Origin: an uncultured Bacilli bacterium
Lineage (GTDB): Bacteria > Bacillota_I > Bacilli_A > RF39 > UBA660
Assembly: GCA_948629335.1 (NCBI GenBank)
Contig: CAPHZB010000039.1
Coordinates: 1-13,306, forward strand
Direction of reading: 5' to 3'
Length of the DNA stretch: 13,306 nt
Under the pieces are notes generated by a model that did no database searches, had not been told where the DNA came from, and saw nothing but the letters and a program-made list of their open reading frames with translations. Positions 7,538 to 13,306 of the stretch are shown piece by piece (positions within the stretch are counted from its first letter, which is position 1; the number at the start of each line of letters is the position of its first letter). The translations under genes and the position numbers were made by a program.

Positions 7538-7845
7538 TTAGATAAAATAACAATAAGTATGGATTCTACCCTTTTTAAAGATAAATTGCATTATCCCAAC
7601 CAACTTACCAGAAGTGATATAAAATCCAGCATTAAATTGCTTTGTTTTTCCAAATTTGGAACTATTCATTATTTCTTTTATTTTTAAATAGCAAGGACTA
7701 AATTTTTTCATAGATCCAATCAGCACCTGACAATTTTTAAAATCAGCAGTTCTTGCAATTCCTTTGCCTCAATAGAACTCATTTTCATTGGCTTTTCTAC
7801 AAATAACTTCTCTATTCCAAAATGTAAACAATTTTTACTATGCCC
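7538..7845 (-). pseudogene. Gfo/Idh/MocA-family oxidoreductase remnant, frameshifted
   Basis: Two overlapping minus-strand frames together resemble the N-terminal NAD-binding part of Gfo/Idh/MocA sugar dehydrogenases. Frame one (7845 to 7720) contains FGIEKLFVEKPMKMSSIEAK, matching the family's GKHVLVEKPMAL...EA block with the hallmark EKP. Frame two (7768 to 7538) contains QVLIGSMKKFSPCYLKIKEI followed by NSSKFGKTKQF, matching the VGF.RRF.P.Y...K..I..G.IGK block. The switch lies near 7745-7765, where a stop closes each frame. Only about 100 residues of an expected 330 or so remain; the dinucleotide-binding N-terminus and the whole substrate domain are absent, and there is no start or ribosome binding site. 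A clear gene relic, probably left by a past recombination or deletion. Confidence 0.7.
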
Positions 7846-7880
7846 TTAGTAAAGTTTAATGACATAATGTAATTTACTAA
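7846..7880. repeat. Inverted repeat at Fic gene end
   Basis: TTAGTAAA (7846-7853) and TTTACTAA (7873-7880) are perfect 8-bp inverted repeats with a 19-nt loop, and the right arm contains the Fic stop codon. No T-tract follows on the minus strand, so it is at best a weak terminator; the symmetric one at 7487-7516 is the more likely stop. Confidence 0.35.
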
Positions 7881-8551
7881 TTATGATTTAAGTCAATGCC
7901 ATCTATACAATAGTCATAAATCCACTGTTTTAAGTCAGACATATCTCCACTTTCATAATATTTAATAAGTTTTTCGTAAAAAGTTTCTTGATTATCTTGT
8001 GCAATAGTTATTATTCCGCAACCATTATCTATCATTATTTTATTAGCAAATAACATAGCAACTCTTTTATTTCCATCAATAAACATTTGTCTTCTCATAA
8101 CTGATAGCATTATTTCAATAGCAATTTCAGTCTTTGTTTTTTCTGGTTGATTTAATAAACTTTTTAATTCCTCTTTAATTTGACTTTCGATAGGAAATTG
8201 CGGTTTCCATTTAGTACCACCTATATTTACAGGTGTAGTTCTAATTCTTCCTAATTCTTGATCTAATACTAATTTATCAGCAACTAATTTATGAATATGG
8301 CATAAGGCATTATAATCATATTCAATATCCTCATTTTCTAAAATAAATTGCCAAGCATATTTTAAATTATTAATAGCAATTATTTTATCAACTGTAAGCC
8401 CATTTACAACTCCACCATCGTATATAGTTTGTGTTTCAGGATATGTTACTCCAATACCCTCTAAATTAGCACTTTTCCATATATAATCTACTATATTTCT
8501 TTTAGTAATAAATACATTTTGCTCTCTTGTTAAATTATATTTATCTTTCAT
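7877..8551 (-). CDS. Fic family protein with Gln in place of catalytic His
   Basis: A 224-residue protein. Fic proteins typically transfer AMP or another nucleotide from NTPs to target hydroxyls. Residues 20-34 (IVDYIWKSANLEGIG) carry SANLEG (27-32), which fits the (S/T)xxxE(G/N) inhibitory helix motif; GRIRTTPVNIGGT (101-113) resembles the region before the flap. The Fic motif reads RQMFIDGNKR (154-163): the GNKR anion hole and Asp159 are present, but the usual catalytic His position is Gln155. I recall QxFxDGNKR as recurring among Firmicute Fic proteins, so this is probably a subfamily trait rather than decay, and classic AMPylation is doubtful. I chose ATG 8551 because AAAAGGAGG lies just upstream; an in-frame extension to 8740 encodes membrane helices and is listed separately. 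Last gene of an XRE-led minus-strand operon. Confidence 0.85.
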   Translation of the reverse strand: MKDKYNLTREQNVFITKRNIVDYIWKSANLEGIGVTYPETQTIYDGGVVNGLTVDKIIAINNLKYAWQFILENEDIEYDYNALCHIHKLVADKLVLDQELGRIRTTPVNIGGTKWKPQFPIESQIKEELKSLLNQPEKTKTEIAIEIMLSVMRRQMFIDGNKRVAMLFANKIMIDNGCGIITIAQDNQETFYEKLIKYYESGDMSDLKQWIYDYCIDGIDLNHN

Positions 8552-8809
8552 TTTTTTCCCTCCTTTTAAAATTAATTCTACTTCTTCCATCGTTCTATAA
8601 ACAATTGCTAGTGATAAAAAGTTATATATAAATGCCATACTGAATAATCCCAAAATTGTTCCAAATTGATACATAAAATCTTCAATCCATATATCAACAA
8701 TTAGACAAATATATATAACTAAATAATATGTTACAACCATAAAGAATATAAATTCTGATGATTTTCGAGTTAATTTTTTATCATAACTTTTATCATAACT
8801 TTTATCTAT
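8552..8809 (-). CDS. Small membrane ORF in frame upstream of Fic (start codon possibly lost)
   Basis: The reading frame is open from 8843 down into the Fic gene. The first ATG is at 8740 and has no ribosome binding site; an ATA at 8809-8807, one base from ATG, would give a more natural start (xDKSYDKSYDKKLTRKSSEF...). The peptide has two hydrophobic helices, FIFFMVVTYYLVIYICLIV and ILGLFSMAFIYNFLSLAIVY, then MEEVELILKGGKK, where the Fic ribosome binding site sits. No stop separates it from Fic, so it either is a membrane-anchoring N-terminal extension of Fic or a separate two-helix protein whose stop and start have eroded. It resembles the neighbouring 61-residue membrane peptide in layout only. 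Status uncertain. Confidence 0.35.
8774..8806. repeat. 12-bp tandem repeat (ATAACTTTTATC)
   Basis: Two exact copies lie at 8783-8794 and 8795-8806, plus a partial copy TTTTTTATC at 8774-8782. On the minus strand it encodes repeated SYDK units. Being a multiple of three, copy-number change would not alter the frame. Confidence 0.7.
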
Positions 8810-8840
8810 TTTTCTATTTCCTGTTTTTTCCCTCTTTAGA

Positions 8841-9026
8841 TTATTTCATAATAAACATTAAATAACCAAATATATTTAATCCTAAAGATACCCAAAAGAG
8901 ATTCATACTATTATTTATACCAAAACAAACTAAAATAAATGAAATAATCAACAATATTAGACTAATAGTTTGAATCTTATTTAATCTCTTTAAACTATTT
9001 ACTATTTCTGAACTCCTTAATAGCAT
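8841..9026 (-). CDS. Small two-helix membrane protein
   Basis: A 61-residue peptide I do not recognise. Residues 1-20 are polar and basic (SLKRLNKIQ), followed by two hydrophobic helices: ISLILLIISFILVCFGI (about 21-37) and NLFWVSLGLNIFGYLMFIM (about 42-60), ending in a single Lys. ATG 9026 lies inside the end of the XRE gene (32-nt overlap) and has no clear ribosome binding site of its own; an AAGGAG a few codons later suggests the real start may be a downstream non-ATG codon. The position in a regulator-membrane-Fic operon suggests a role linked to that module, such as an anchor, immunity peptide or small toxin (inference). Confidence 0.5.
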   Translation of the reverse strand: MLLRSSEIVNSLKRLNKIQTISLILLIISFILVCFGINNSMNLFWVSLGLNIFGYLMFIMK

Positions 9027-9486
9027 TACTATTTAATATTTTCATAATTTCTTCGTTTGTTTCATTTTGGTATTCAAGATCCTCTATTGTTTCTAATAAT
9101 ACATTTTTCTTTTCCTCATCCGCATCAAGAGATGCTTTTTTTAATGATTCAATAACTACTTTATTATTTGTAGTAGAACTTTCTATACTATTCATTGCTT
9201 CTTTTAATTCTTTTCCCCTTAATTTAGAGTAATGTTCAAGTAAATATGGATTAAGTGGACTAATTTGGGATCCTAAACCAGAAGCATACATTAAATCATT
9301 ATAATTAACACCAATGTATTTACTTATTTTTCGAAGTAGTTTAGGATTAGGTACTTCACGTTTTCCTGATTCTATTCTTGATATATCAGAAGAACTTATA
9401 CTTGCCAGTTCTGCTAGCCCTCGCATTGACAAATTCTTTTCTTCTCTACCTCGCCCGATTAACTCTCCAACTTTAGTTTTAGCCAT
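8995..9486 (-). CDS. XRE family helix-turn-helix transcriptional regulator
   Basis: A 163-residue protein. Residues 7-66 form a Cro/C1-type helix-turn-helix (GELIGRGREEKNLSMRGLAE, then SSSDISRIESGKREVPNPKL and LRKISKYIGV), with the typical SxSxISRIExGKR recognition-helix pattern. The C-terminal ~80 residues are charged and helical (ESLKKASLDADEEKKNVLLE), perhaps for oligomerisation. No ImmA-like peptidase domain or peptidase gene is adjacent. ATG 9486 is preceded by AGAAAGGA on the minus strand. It is the first gene of the minus-strand operon leading to Fic, driven by a promoter at 9510-9538, and a second promoter fires the opposite way at 9564-9572. Such a divergent layout is typical of mobile-element or toxin-module repressors, so it probably controls both promoters (inference). 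Confidence 0.85.
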   Translation of the reverse strand: MAKTKVGELIGRGREEKNLSMRGLAELASISSSDISRIESGKREVPNPKLLRKISKYIGVNYNDLMYASGLGSQISPLNPYLLEHYSKLRGKELKEAMNSIESSTTNNKVVIESLKKASLDADEEKKNVLLETIEDLEYQNETNEEIMKILNSNAIKEFRNSK

Positions 9487-9509
9487 ACTTTCGAGTCCTT
9501 TCTGAATTG

Positions 9510-9538
9510 ATTATAACATATATATTGCTTTTTTGTAA
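9510..9538 (-). promoter_or_regulatory. Promoter of XRE-Fic operon
   Basis: On the minus strand, TATAAT (plus 9510-9515) is preceded by TGT (extended -10). TTACAA (plus 9533-9538) lies 17 bp upstream as a weak -35. The start would be about 20 nt before the XRE ATG. Confidence 0.65.
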
Positions 9539-9563
9539 CATTTTCAATTTATTTGTGCAAAAA

Positions 9564-9572
9564 TGGTATAAT
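9564..9572 (+). promoter_or_regulatory. Divergent extended -10 promoter
   Basis: TGGTATAAT contains a perfect TATAAT (9567-9572) with an extended TG at 9564-9565. No good -35 is visible. It points away from the XRE gene into a region with no intact gene, towards the small ORF at 9643 and the hairpin at 9707-9749. Confidence 0.55.
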
Positions 9573-9642
9573 TTCTGGTATTAGAAGATTACTATGCATT
9601 TTTGAATAAGAAATATGAAAACAAGTGTGATTATTAATTTAA

Positions 9643-9768
9643 ATGGGGAAAGAATGGATAGAACAGAGTTCCTATAGAGGCCTTAAGAGAGGTAATGCGT
9701 TCATTCATAGAGATTATAGTAGGCAAGCAGAGAATGCCTATATCTCTGTAACTATGTACAATGATTAG
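9643..9768 (+). CDS. 41-codon ORF of unknown function, possible gene remnant
   Basis: ATG 9643 to TAG 9768 encodes 41 residues of protein-like, charged composition (GLKRGNAFIHRDYSRQAEN, then YISVTMYND). I do not recognise it. It has no ribosome binding site. An overlapping frame from ATG 9615 reads MKTSVIINLNGERMDRTEFL and stops at 9678, so the two might be pieces of one frameshifted gene. It lies just downstream of the divergent promoter, where a Cro-like or other early gene of a mobile element would be expected. It also contains the 9707-9749 hairpin, so the conserved signal could instead be RNA structure. Confidence 0.25.
   Translation: MGKEWIEQSSYRGLKRGNAFIHRDYSRQAENAYISVTMYND
9707..9749 (+). 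ncRNA. Two-part hairpin, possible structured RNA
   Basis: ATAGAGAT (9707-9714) pairs with ATCTCTGT (9742-9749), with one wobble. TAGGCA (9720-9725) pairs with TGCCTA (9735-9740) around a 9-nt loop, AGCAGAGAA. The asymmetric internal loop between the stems (5 nt against 1) gives a riboswitch- or sRNA-like shape. It matches no RNA class I know and overlaps a small ORF. Confidence 0.3.
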
Positions 9769-10278
9769 ATTGAAATATTAAATCAGGAGCCTTAATGGAA
9801 CAAATAAGCTAGAAAAATTGAGAACTGCTACAACAATAGAGTCAAGAAATCCAATAATAGTTAGAAATTAATTGAAAAAGACTATAGGGATAATTGTTTT
9901 TATAGAAGAAATTCATTTGTAAAGTGATAGTTTGAAAATTGAAACTATGATAATTCTTTAGAACTTTGTTAACTTATGTAAATAAAGTGTATTTTTTTCT
10001 ATTTTTATTTATTTTATACTGTAAGAGAATTTCTGAAATGATAAAATATGAAGGAGTGATAAATTTGAAGTATGAAATCAGTTTTGCAATTCATAAATAA
10101 TGACAATATTGATGCTTAATCATAGTATGAAATACATAATTTTAAGAGATCTTTCTAGATGTGTGTGGATAAATTGTGATTTATAAATAGCTTTCTACTT
10201 AGAAAAAGGAAGAGCTTAATTTTCATAAGAAATATCATTCAAAGTAGAGAAGTTCAATGAAATGGAAGAGGAATATTT
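9769..10278. other. Gene-free, apparently decayed interval
   Basis: No intact gene is visible on either strand. Two good ribosome binding sites lead nowhere: CAGGAG before ATG at about 9795 opens a 5-codon frame, and AAGGAG (10051-10056) before TTG 10065 opens an 11-codon frame ending at 10100. A -10-like TATACT lies at 10015-10020. Such orphan translation signals suggest eroded genes from the same mobile or accessory block. Confidence 0.45.
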
Positions 10279-11400
10279 ATGATTTCAAAAGAAATAGTAC
10301 AAATTTACCTAAACTTTTATAATGCGTATAAAATAGATCAAAACCGCAAGCCAACTACTTTAGAACAAGGTGCAATAGATAATCTAGTAGAAGAAGCAAA
10401 GAAAAATCAAACTCTAACACAAATGTTGGTGGAACTTCAGAATGAAAATGATTTAAAGGAACAAAATCGTAAGATAGAGGAATACTTTAATCAAGAAAAA
10501 ACGGATGAAAAAGAAGAAGAAGTTATTGCGAAAACGTTTGGAATTGATATTTCAAATATAAAACATCAGTTTTTACAAAATGGAAAAGAGTTATTTGTCT
10601 TTTATAGTGATTATTTAGGAAGAACTGTGGTTTTAGAAAATAGCAAAGATGGTACAAGTTTGGTTCGGCAATTAAAACAAATGCAATTAGAAAACGAAGA
10701 ATACCAAACAGAAAATAACTCTTTAAATACAGAAGAAATGTTAAATAAAAAGCGAATGGAAAAGGATGCACAACTTACATTTATTCCAATAAAGCAAATC
10801 GAGAATAACAAAGATATCTTAGAAAAATTAGATGAAGAAAGATTAATACAGTTATCTATTTTATTACAAAATGTAGTTCCTTTACATTTAAAAGCCATTA
10901 ATTTAGAAAATATGCTTGCCATAGATGAATTAAAAAACATATACGAAGTTTATTACAATATGGAAAAAAATGGATATATGGTACAAAAGCCAAATGAAGC
11001 GTCTTATCATCAAGAAACAATAGAAATTTCAAATGGGAATATACAGAATGCAGATGTCGATTTAGAAGAAATTTACGAAAATGATTATGAAGATATTCCC
11101 TCTACTTTAACACATGATACAGAATTAACTATTTCTGTTGAAGAGGCAATGGAAAGAATAAAAATGTATTATGAATATCCTGAAGTATTAGAAAATCTTC
11201 CAGAAGATGAGAAAAAATTCTACACAAAATATACACAGATGTATAAAAAATATATAGAAAAAGAGGAAAAAAAGAAACAAAAACAATTTGTAAAGAAAAG
11301 ATTAAAACAAGCTGGATATACGAATGCTCTTATTTTAGCCCTTATTACAGGCTTCGCATCAGGAATATTTTTTACTCTTACTTATTTTCTCTTTAGATAA
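10279..11400 (+). CDS. Tail-anchored membrane protein of unknown function
   Basis: A 373-residue protein I do not recognise. Residues 1-345 are strongly charged and helical, with a Glu/Lys/Gln-rich stretch at about 50-85, a short predicted beta part around GKELFVFYSDYLGRTVVLEN (about 103-122), and an acidic segment near 260-275. The C-terminus has a basic run (KKKQKQFVKKRLKQ, about 331-344) and one hydrophobic helix (ALILALITGFASGIFFTLTYFLF, about 350-372), so it should be anchored in the membrane by its tail with the bulk in the cytoplasm. ATG 10279 is preceded by AGAGGA (10267-10272) at 6 nt. A terminator follows directly, so it may be a single-gene unit. It precedes another single-helix protein of unknown role. 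Confidence 0.8.
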   Translation: MISKEIVQIYLNFYNAYKIDQNRKPTTLEQGAIDNLVEEAKKNQTLTQMLVELQNENDLKEQNRKIEEYFNQEKTDEKEEEVIAKTFGIDISNIKHQFLQNGKELFVFYSDYLGRTVVLENSKDGTSLVRQLKQMQLENEEYQTENNSLNTEEMLNKKRMEKDAQLTFIPIKQIENNKDILEKLDEERLIQLSILLQNVVPLHLKAINLENMLAIDELKNIYEVYYNMEKNGYMVQKPNEASYHQETIEISNGNIQNADVDLEEIYENDYEDIPSTLTHDTELTISVEEAMERIKMYYEYPEVLENLPEDEKKFYTKYTQMYKKYIEKEEKKKQKQFVKKRLKQAGYTNALILALITGFASGIFFTLTYFLFR

Positions 11401-11412
11401 AATTTAATAAAT

Positions 11413-11448
11413 AAAAGCACTTTATTTTTAAACAATAGGTGTTTTTTT
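11413..11448 (+). terminator. Terminator after tail-anchored protein gene
   Basis: CACTTTATT (11419-11427) pairs imperfectly with AATAGGTG (11434-11441), with one bulge and one wobble, extended by an upstream A-run against seven T (11442-11448). It lies about 15 nt after the stop codon. Confidence 0.65.
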
Positions 11449-11449
11449 A

Positions 11450-11458
11450 TGTTAAAAT
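11450..11458 (+). promoter_or_regulatory. Extended -10 promoter
   Basis: TGTTAAAAT (TG at 11450-11451, TAAAAT at 11453-11458) lies directly after the terminator T-tract and shortly before AGAGGAGG (11464-11471). No good -35 is visible. It would give a leader of only about 13 nt. Confidence 0.4.
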
Positions 11459-11476
11459 AGAAAAGAGGAGGAAAAT

Positions 11477-12439
11477 ATGGAACCTTTAAATAAAAATACG
11501 GAACCAAAAATGATTCCAAATTTAGGTAAAAATCATAACTATAAAGAAGTAACAAAAAAACAGGGCATTTCTAAAAATGTGCAATTTCAAAAATATGATT
11601 CGGAAACATTTAATGAAACAAAAATTAAATATCAAGAAAATGTTACTCCTATTCCTAATCTAAATAAGAATGGGAAAAATAGAACAATGCCAAAAACACA
11701 ATATACGAAAGAAGAAAGGTTACAAAGACCTGTAGAAGAAAAAAATAAAAGACTAAATATAGTGGGAAGTCCTAAGGAGGAACTGTCTTTTTCAAAAGGA
11801 CTTATAAATCTAGTGGAACAAGAAAAAGAATTAGAAAATGAAATTCCATTAGATTTGAAAAAGAAAAAGAATAAAAAAGAAAAGAATAATCAAAAAGAGG
11901 AAAAAATGTCAAACTCTATGGAAATACCACCACTTACAAAGAAAAAAAACATTCCTTTTCTTCCTATTGCTATTATTGTTATTGAAATTATTGTTCTAAT
12001 CTTTGCTTTATATTATAGAAATGAAAAAACAAAAACATTTTTAGAATGTACAAACGAAACATATAATGAATATTATCATGCTAAAATTGTAAATACAAAG
12101 AAATATAGCTTTAAAAAAGGTGTTATTACTAAGTTAGAAGACATATTTATGTATACATTTGACACAGAAGAAGCCTATAATGAATTTAAAGAGGTGAGTG
12201 CAAATCCTGAAAAAGAAGTGATTTCTGGACGTGTGTTTACTTCTACAATTGATGATAATCAAAAAGTATATACAGAAACGACAATTTATCATTTTAATAA
12301 ACTAAGAAAGAAGAATGAAACAAATGAGGAACATGTGATCTTAGTGAATTCGAAAAATGAAAATGATACTATTCAATTACTGGATTATAATAGTACAGAT
12401 ATTAAAATCATTTATGAGTCTGAGTATGTATGTAAATAA
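11477..12439 (+). CDS. Single-pass membrane protein with disordered N-terminus and extracellular C-terminal domain
   Basis: A 320-residue protein I do not recognise. Residues 1-157 are polar and Lys/Asn/Glu-rich, probably disordered and cytoplasmic, and contain two copies of an IPNLxKN motif (13-19 and 59-65) and a Lys-rich patch (128-143). One helix, IPFLPIAIIVIEIIVLIFALYY (159-180), follows a basic KKK, giving an N-in/C-out topology. The outer domain (about 185-320) appears rich in beta strands and has just two cysteines, Cys191 just after the helix and Cys319 next to the last residue, which could form a disulfide closing the domain. The overall form recalls small lipoprotein-like domains with repeated amphipathic strands, but I cannot name a family. 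ATG 11477 follows AGAGGAGG at 5 nt. Terminators on both sides suggest a single-gene unit. Confidence 0.8.
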   Translation: MEPLNKNTEPKMIPNLGKNHNYKEVTKKQGISKNVQFQKYDSETFNETKIKYQENVTPIPNLNKNGKNRTMPKTQYTKEERLQRPVEEKNKRLNIVGSPKEELSFSKGLINLVEQEKELENEIPLDLKKKKNKKEKNNQKEEKMSNSMEIPPLTKKKNIPFLPIAIIVIEIIVLIFALYYRNEKTKTFLECTNETYNEYYHAKIVNTKKYSFKKGVITKLEDIFMYTFDTEEAYNEFKEVSANPEKEVISGRVFTSTIDDNQKVYTETTIYHFNKLRKKNETNEEHVILVNSKNENDTIQLLDYNSTDIKIIYESEYVCK

Positions 12440-12460
12440 GTGCTTTAGTGCGCTTTTTTT
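12438..12460 (+). terminator. Terminator overlapping stop codon
   Basis: AAGTGC (12438-12443) pairs with GCGCTT (12450-12455), with one wobble, around a 6-nt loop, followed by a T-run to 12460. The stem includes the last bases of the stop codon of the preceding gene. Confidence 0.7.
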
Positions 12461-12725
12461 ATTTATAGTAAATAAAATAGTGATCAAGTTTTATTAATAA
12501 AATGAAATGATTTAGCTATTATTCTTATGAAGAAGAATTGATTGGAAGAATAGTAGGAATTTCAAATTTTGTTTATTTTAGTTCAGTTATTTTTTATACA
12601 TTTTGTTTACGTATAAATACAGGAAAATAATGTTTCGACAGGAAATATTACGAAATTTTATTAATTTATGGTATGATAGAATTGTGATAAATTGGGAATA
12701 ATAAGAAAAGATTGGAGAGTACAAA
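12461..12725. other. Intergenic region with promoter for the small coiled-coil gene
   Basis: It contains no convincing gene. A frame from ATG 12502 to TAA 12630 reads protein-like (YEEELIGRIVGISNFVYF) but has TGA as its third codon and no ribosome binding site, so it is probably chance or a relic. TGGTATGAT at 12669-12677 is an extended -10; the best -35, TTACGA (12648-12653), is poor. Confidence 0.45.
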
Positions 12726-13000
12726 ATGGGTTTATTTAATGCAAAAGAAAAAAAACAAAGGCAACTAGAGATGAATAGAGAAGAAGTTTTACAGAAAATG
12801 AAAAGTTGTATCAGGAAAGACGTAAGAAACTAACAGAACAAGAGGAAACAATTACGAAACAGCAAGCAGAAATTGAATTTTTAAAACAGGAATTAGCGCG
12901 ATTGAGAGGAGAATCAACATTAGGAAGTAAACCAGAAACTTTTGGAAAGAAAGAAAATGATTTAGAAGAAGATTTAGAAAAGGGAGGAAAAAAATTATGA
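12726..13000 (+). pseudogene. Small coiled-coil protein gene, one-base frameshift
   Basis: ATG 12726, preceded by TTGGAGAG, starts MGLFNAKEKKQRQLEMNREEVLQ and then stops at 12831-12833 after 35 codons. The -1 frame, open from 12779, continues as ENEKLYQERRKKLTEQEET and so on to TGA 12998-13000. Joined near 12792-12797 (CAGAAAATG), they give one continuous ~91-residue charged coiled coil (QQAEIEFLKQELARL) with a Gly/Lys-rich tail. A single missing base explains the break. No classic slippery heptamer lies in the permitted window 12779-12830, so a mutation or sequencing error is likelier than programmed frameshifting. If only the TTG at 12806 were used, a 64-residue product would result, but that codon has no ribosome binding site. 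It overlaps the next gene by ATGA. Confidence 0.65.
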
Positions 13001-13281
13001 CAACAGAAACAAAGTCAAGAAATGAGTTAGAAATGTTATTTCAAAGTGAGAGTTTTGTCTTAAACCAAATAAATAAGAATATCAATGAGACAAATCAAAA
13101 TATAGAAAAGCTTATAATCAAAGAAGGGCTTGCCCCATTCTATCAGGCTATTAGAATGGACGATGAGGGAAACTATAGAATGCAACCTGGATATAACGGG
13201 TACTATAAAAATTTTCTCATGGTACATGAACAGAGGATTAAGAGTTTATTGGTTAGTATTTACAGCCATGCCAAAGAATAA
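12997..13281 (+). CDS. 94-residue protein of unknown function
   Basis: A soluble protein I do not recognise. The N-terminal half is a polar helix with repeated Asn/Ile spacing (LNQINKNINETNQNIEKLI, about 22-40), suggesting a coiled coil. The middle has MDDEGNYRMQPGYNGYYKN, a Tyr/Gly-rich loop, and the C-terminus is helical (EQRIKSLLVSIYSHAKE). No membrane segment, cysteine or catalytic motif is visible. ATG 12997 is preceded by AAGGGAGG and overlaps the stop of the coiled-coil gene as ATGA, so translation is coupled and the two products may interact through their helices (inference). A hairpin terminator overlaps its stop codon, so the operon ends here. Confidence 0.75.
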   Translation: MTTETKSRNELEMLFQSESFVLNQINKNINETNQNIEKLIIKEGLAPFYQAIRMDDEGNYRMQPGYNGYYKNFLMVHEQRIKSLLVSIYSHAKE

Positions 13282-13302
13282 GTGATTTTTCACTTATTTT
13301 TT
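13277..13302 (+). terminator. Terminator at end of the two-gene operon
   Basis: AATAAGTGA (13277-13285) pairs perfectly with TCACTTATT (13290-13298) around a 4-nt T loop, followed by a T-run. The stem contains the stop codon TAA at 13279-13281. Confidence 0.85.
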
Positions 13303-13306
13303 GTTG

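Noticed and set aside
10523..10940. Overlapping minus-strand ORFs (82 and 109 codons) within the tail-anchored protein gene
   Set aside because: Antisense reading of AT-rich sequence produces Phe/Leu/Ser-rich frames; no translation signals.
12502..12630. TGA read as Trp (mycoplasma-like code) restoring a small ORF
   Set aside because: Clear genes use TGG for Trp, and the coiled-coil gene ends in TGA with an ATGA overlap, so the standard bacterial code fits.
12634..12640. TTCGACA, the reverse complement of a Spo0A box (TGTCGAA)
   Set aside because: A single 7-mer is expected by chance at this scale and nothing else suggests sporulation control here.
12750..12757. A_AAA_AAA slippery heptamer near the start of the coiled-coil gene
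   Set aside because: A -1 shift there meets TAG at 12776-12778, so it cannot produce the downstream frame.

Overview
The window looks like an AT-rich, low-GC Bacillota (Firmicutes) chromosome segment, probably Bacilli/Erysipelotrichia-like or a related gut lineage. This rests on strong AGGAGG-type ribosome binding sites, TATAAT promoters often with an extended TG, short hairpin/T-tract terminators, tightly overlapping genes and standard genetic code use. I cannot fix the genus from sequence alone. No rRNA, tRNA, CRISPR array or replication origin was seen.

Left accessory block (1-2690): the tail of an ISAs1-family transposase, apparently 5'-truncated, ends at a perfect hairpin. It is followed by a compact three-gene cassette with its own extended -10 promoter: a TIGR04255-family protein, a 63-residue Asn/Ser/Lys-rich protein, and a ComEC-like metallo-beta-lactamase-fold (MBL) hydrolase. 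The three genes overlap by 14 and 8 nt. The MBL gene is intact apart from one in-frame TAA. This is the best candidate for an undescribed system: a sporadically distributed, translationally coupled gene set beside a transposase scar, possibly defence-related (inference only).

Central housekeeping/resistance operon (2972-7516): a MarR-type repressor with a near-perfect palindromic operator over its own start site, then two overlapping ABC exporter half-transporters that form a heterodimer. The first subunit has a degenerate ATPase site (Walker-B Asp, switch Gln) and a large extracellular insert; the second is canonical. A symmetric terminator closes the operon.

Right accessory block (7538-10278), mostly on the minus strand: a decayed Gfo/Idh/MocA oxidoreductase fragment, then (in transcription order from 9486 downwards) an XRE-type regulator, a two-helix membrane peptide, a second membrane ORF that may have lost its start codon, and a Fic-family protein whose catalytic His is Gln. 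Divergent promoters flank about 700 bp on the right that holds only broken or tiny ORFs and one conspicuous hairpin.

Right end (10279-13306), plus strand: two membrane-anchored proteins of unknown function, each with its own terminator, then a small coiled-coil gene apparently broken by a one-base frameshift and coupled (ATGA) to a 94-residue unknown protein, ending in a perfect hairpin terminator.

Taken together, a functional MarR/ABC operon is sandwiched between two accessory zones rich in remnants: transposase tail, nonsense-interrupted MBL, Gfo/Idh fragment, start-less membrane ORF and frameshifted coiled-coil gene.
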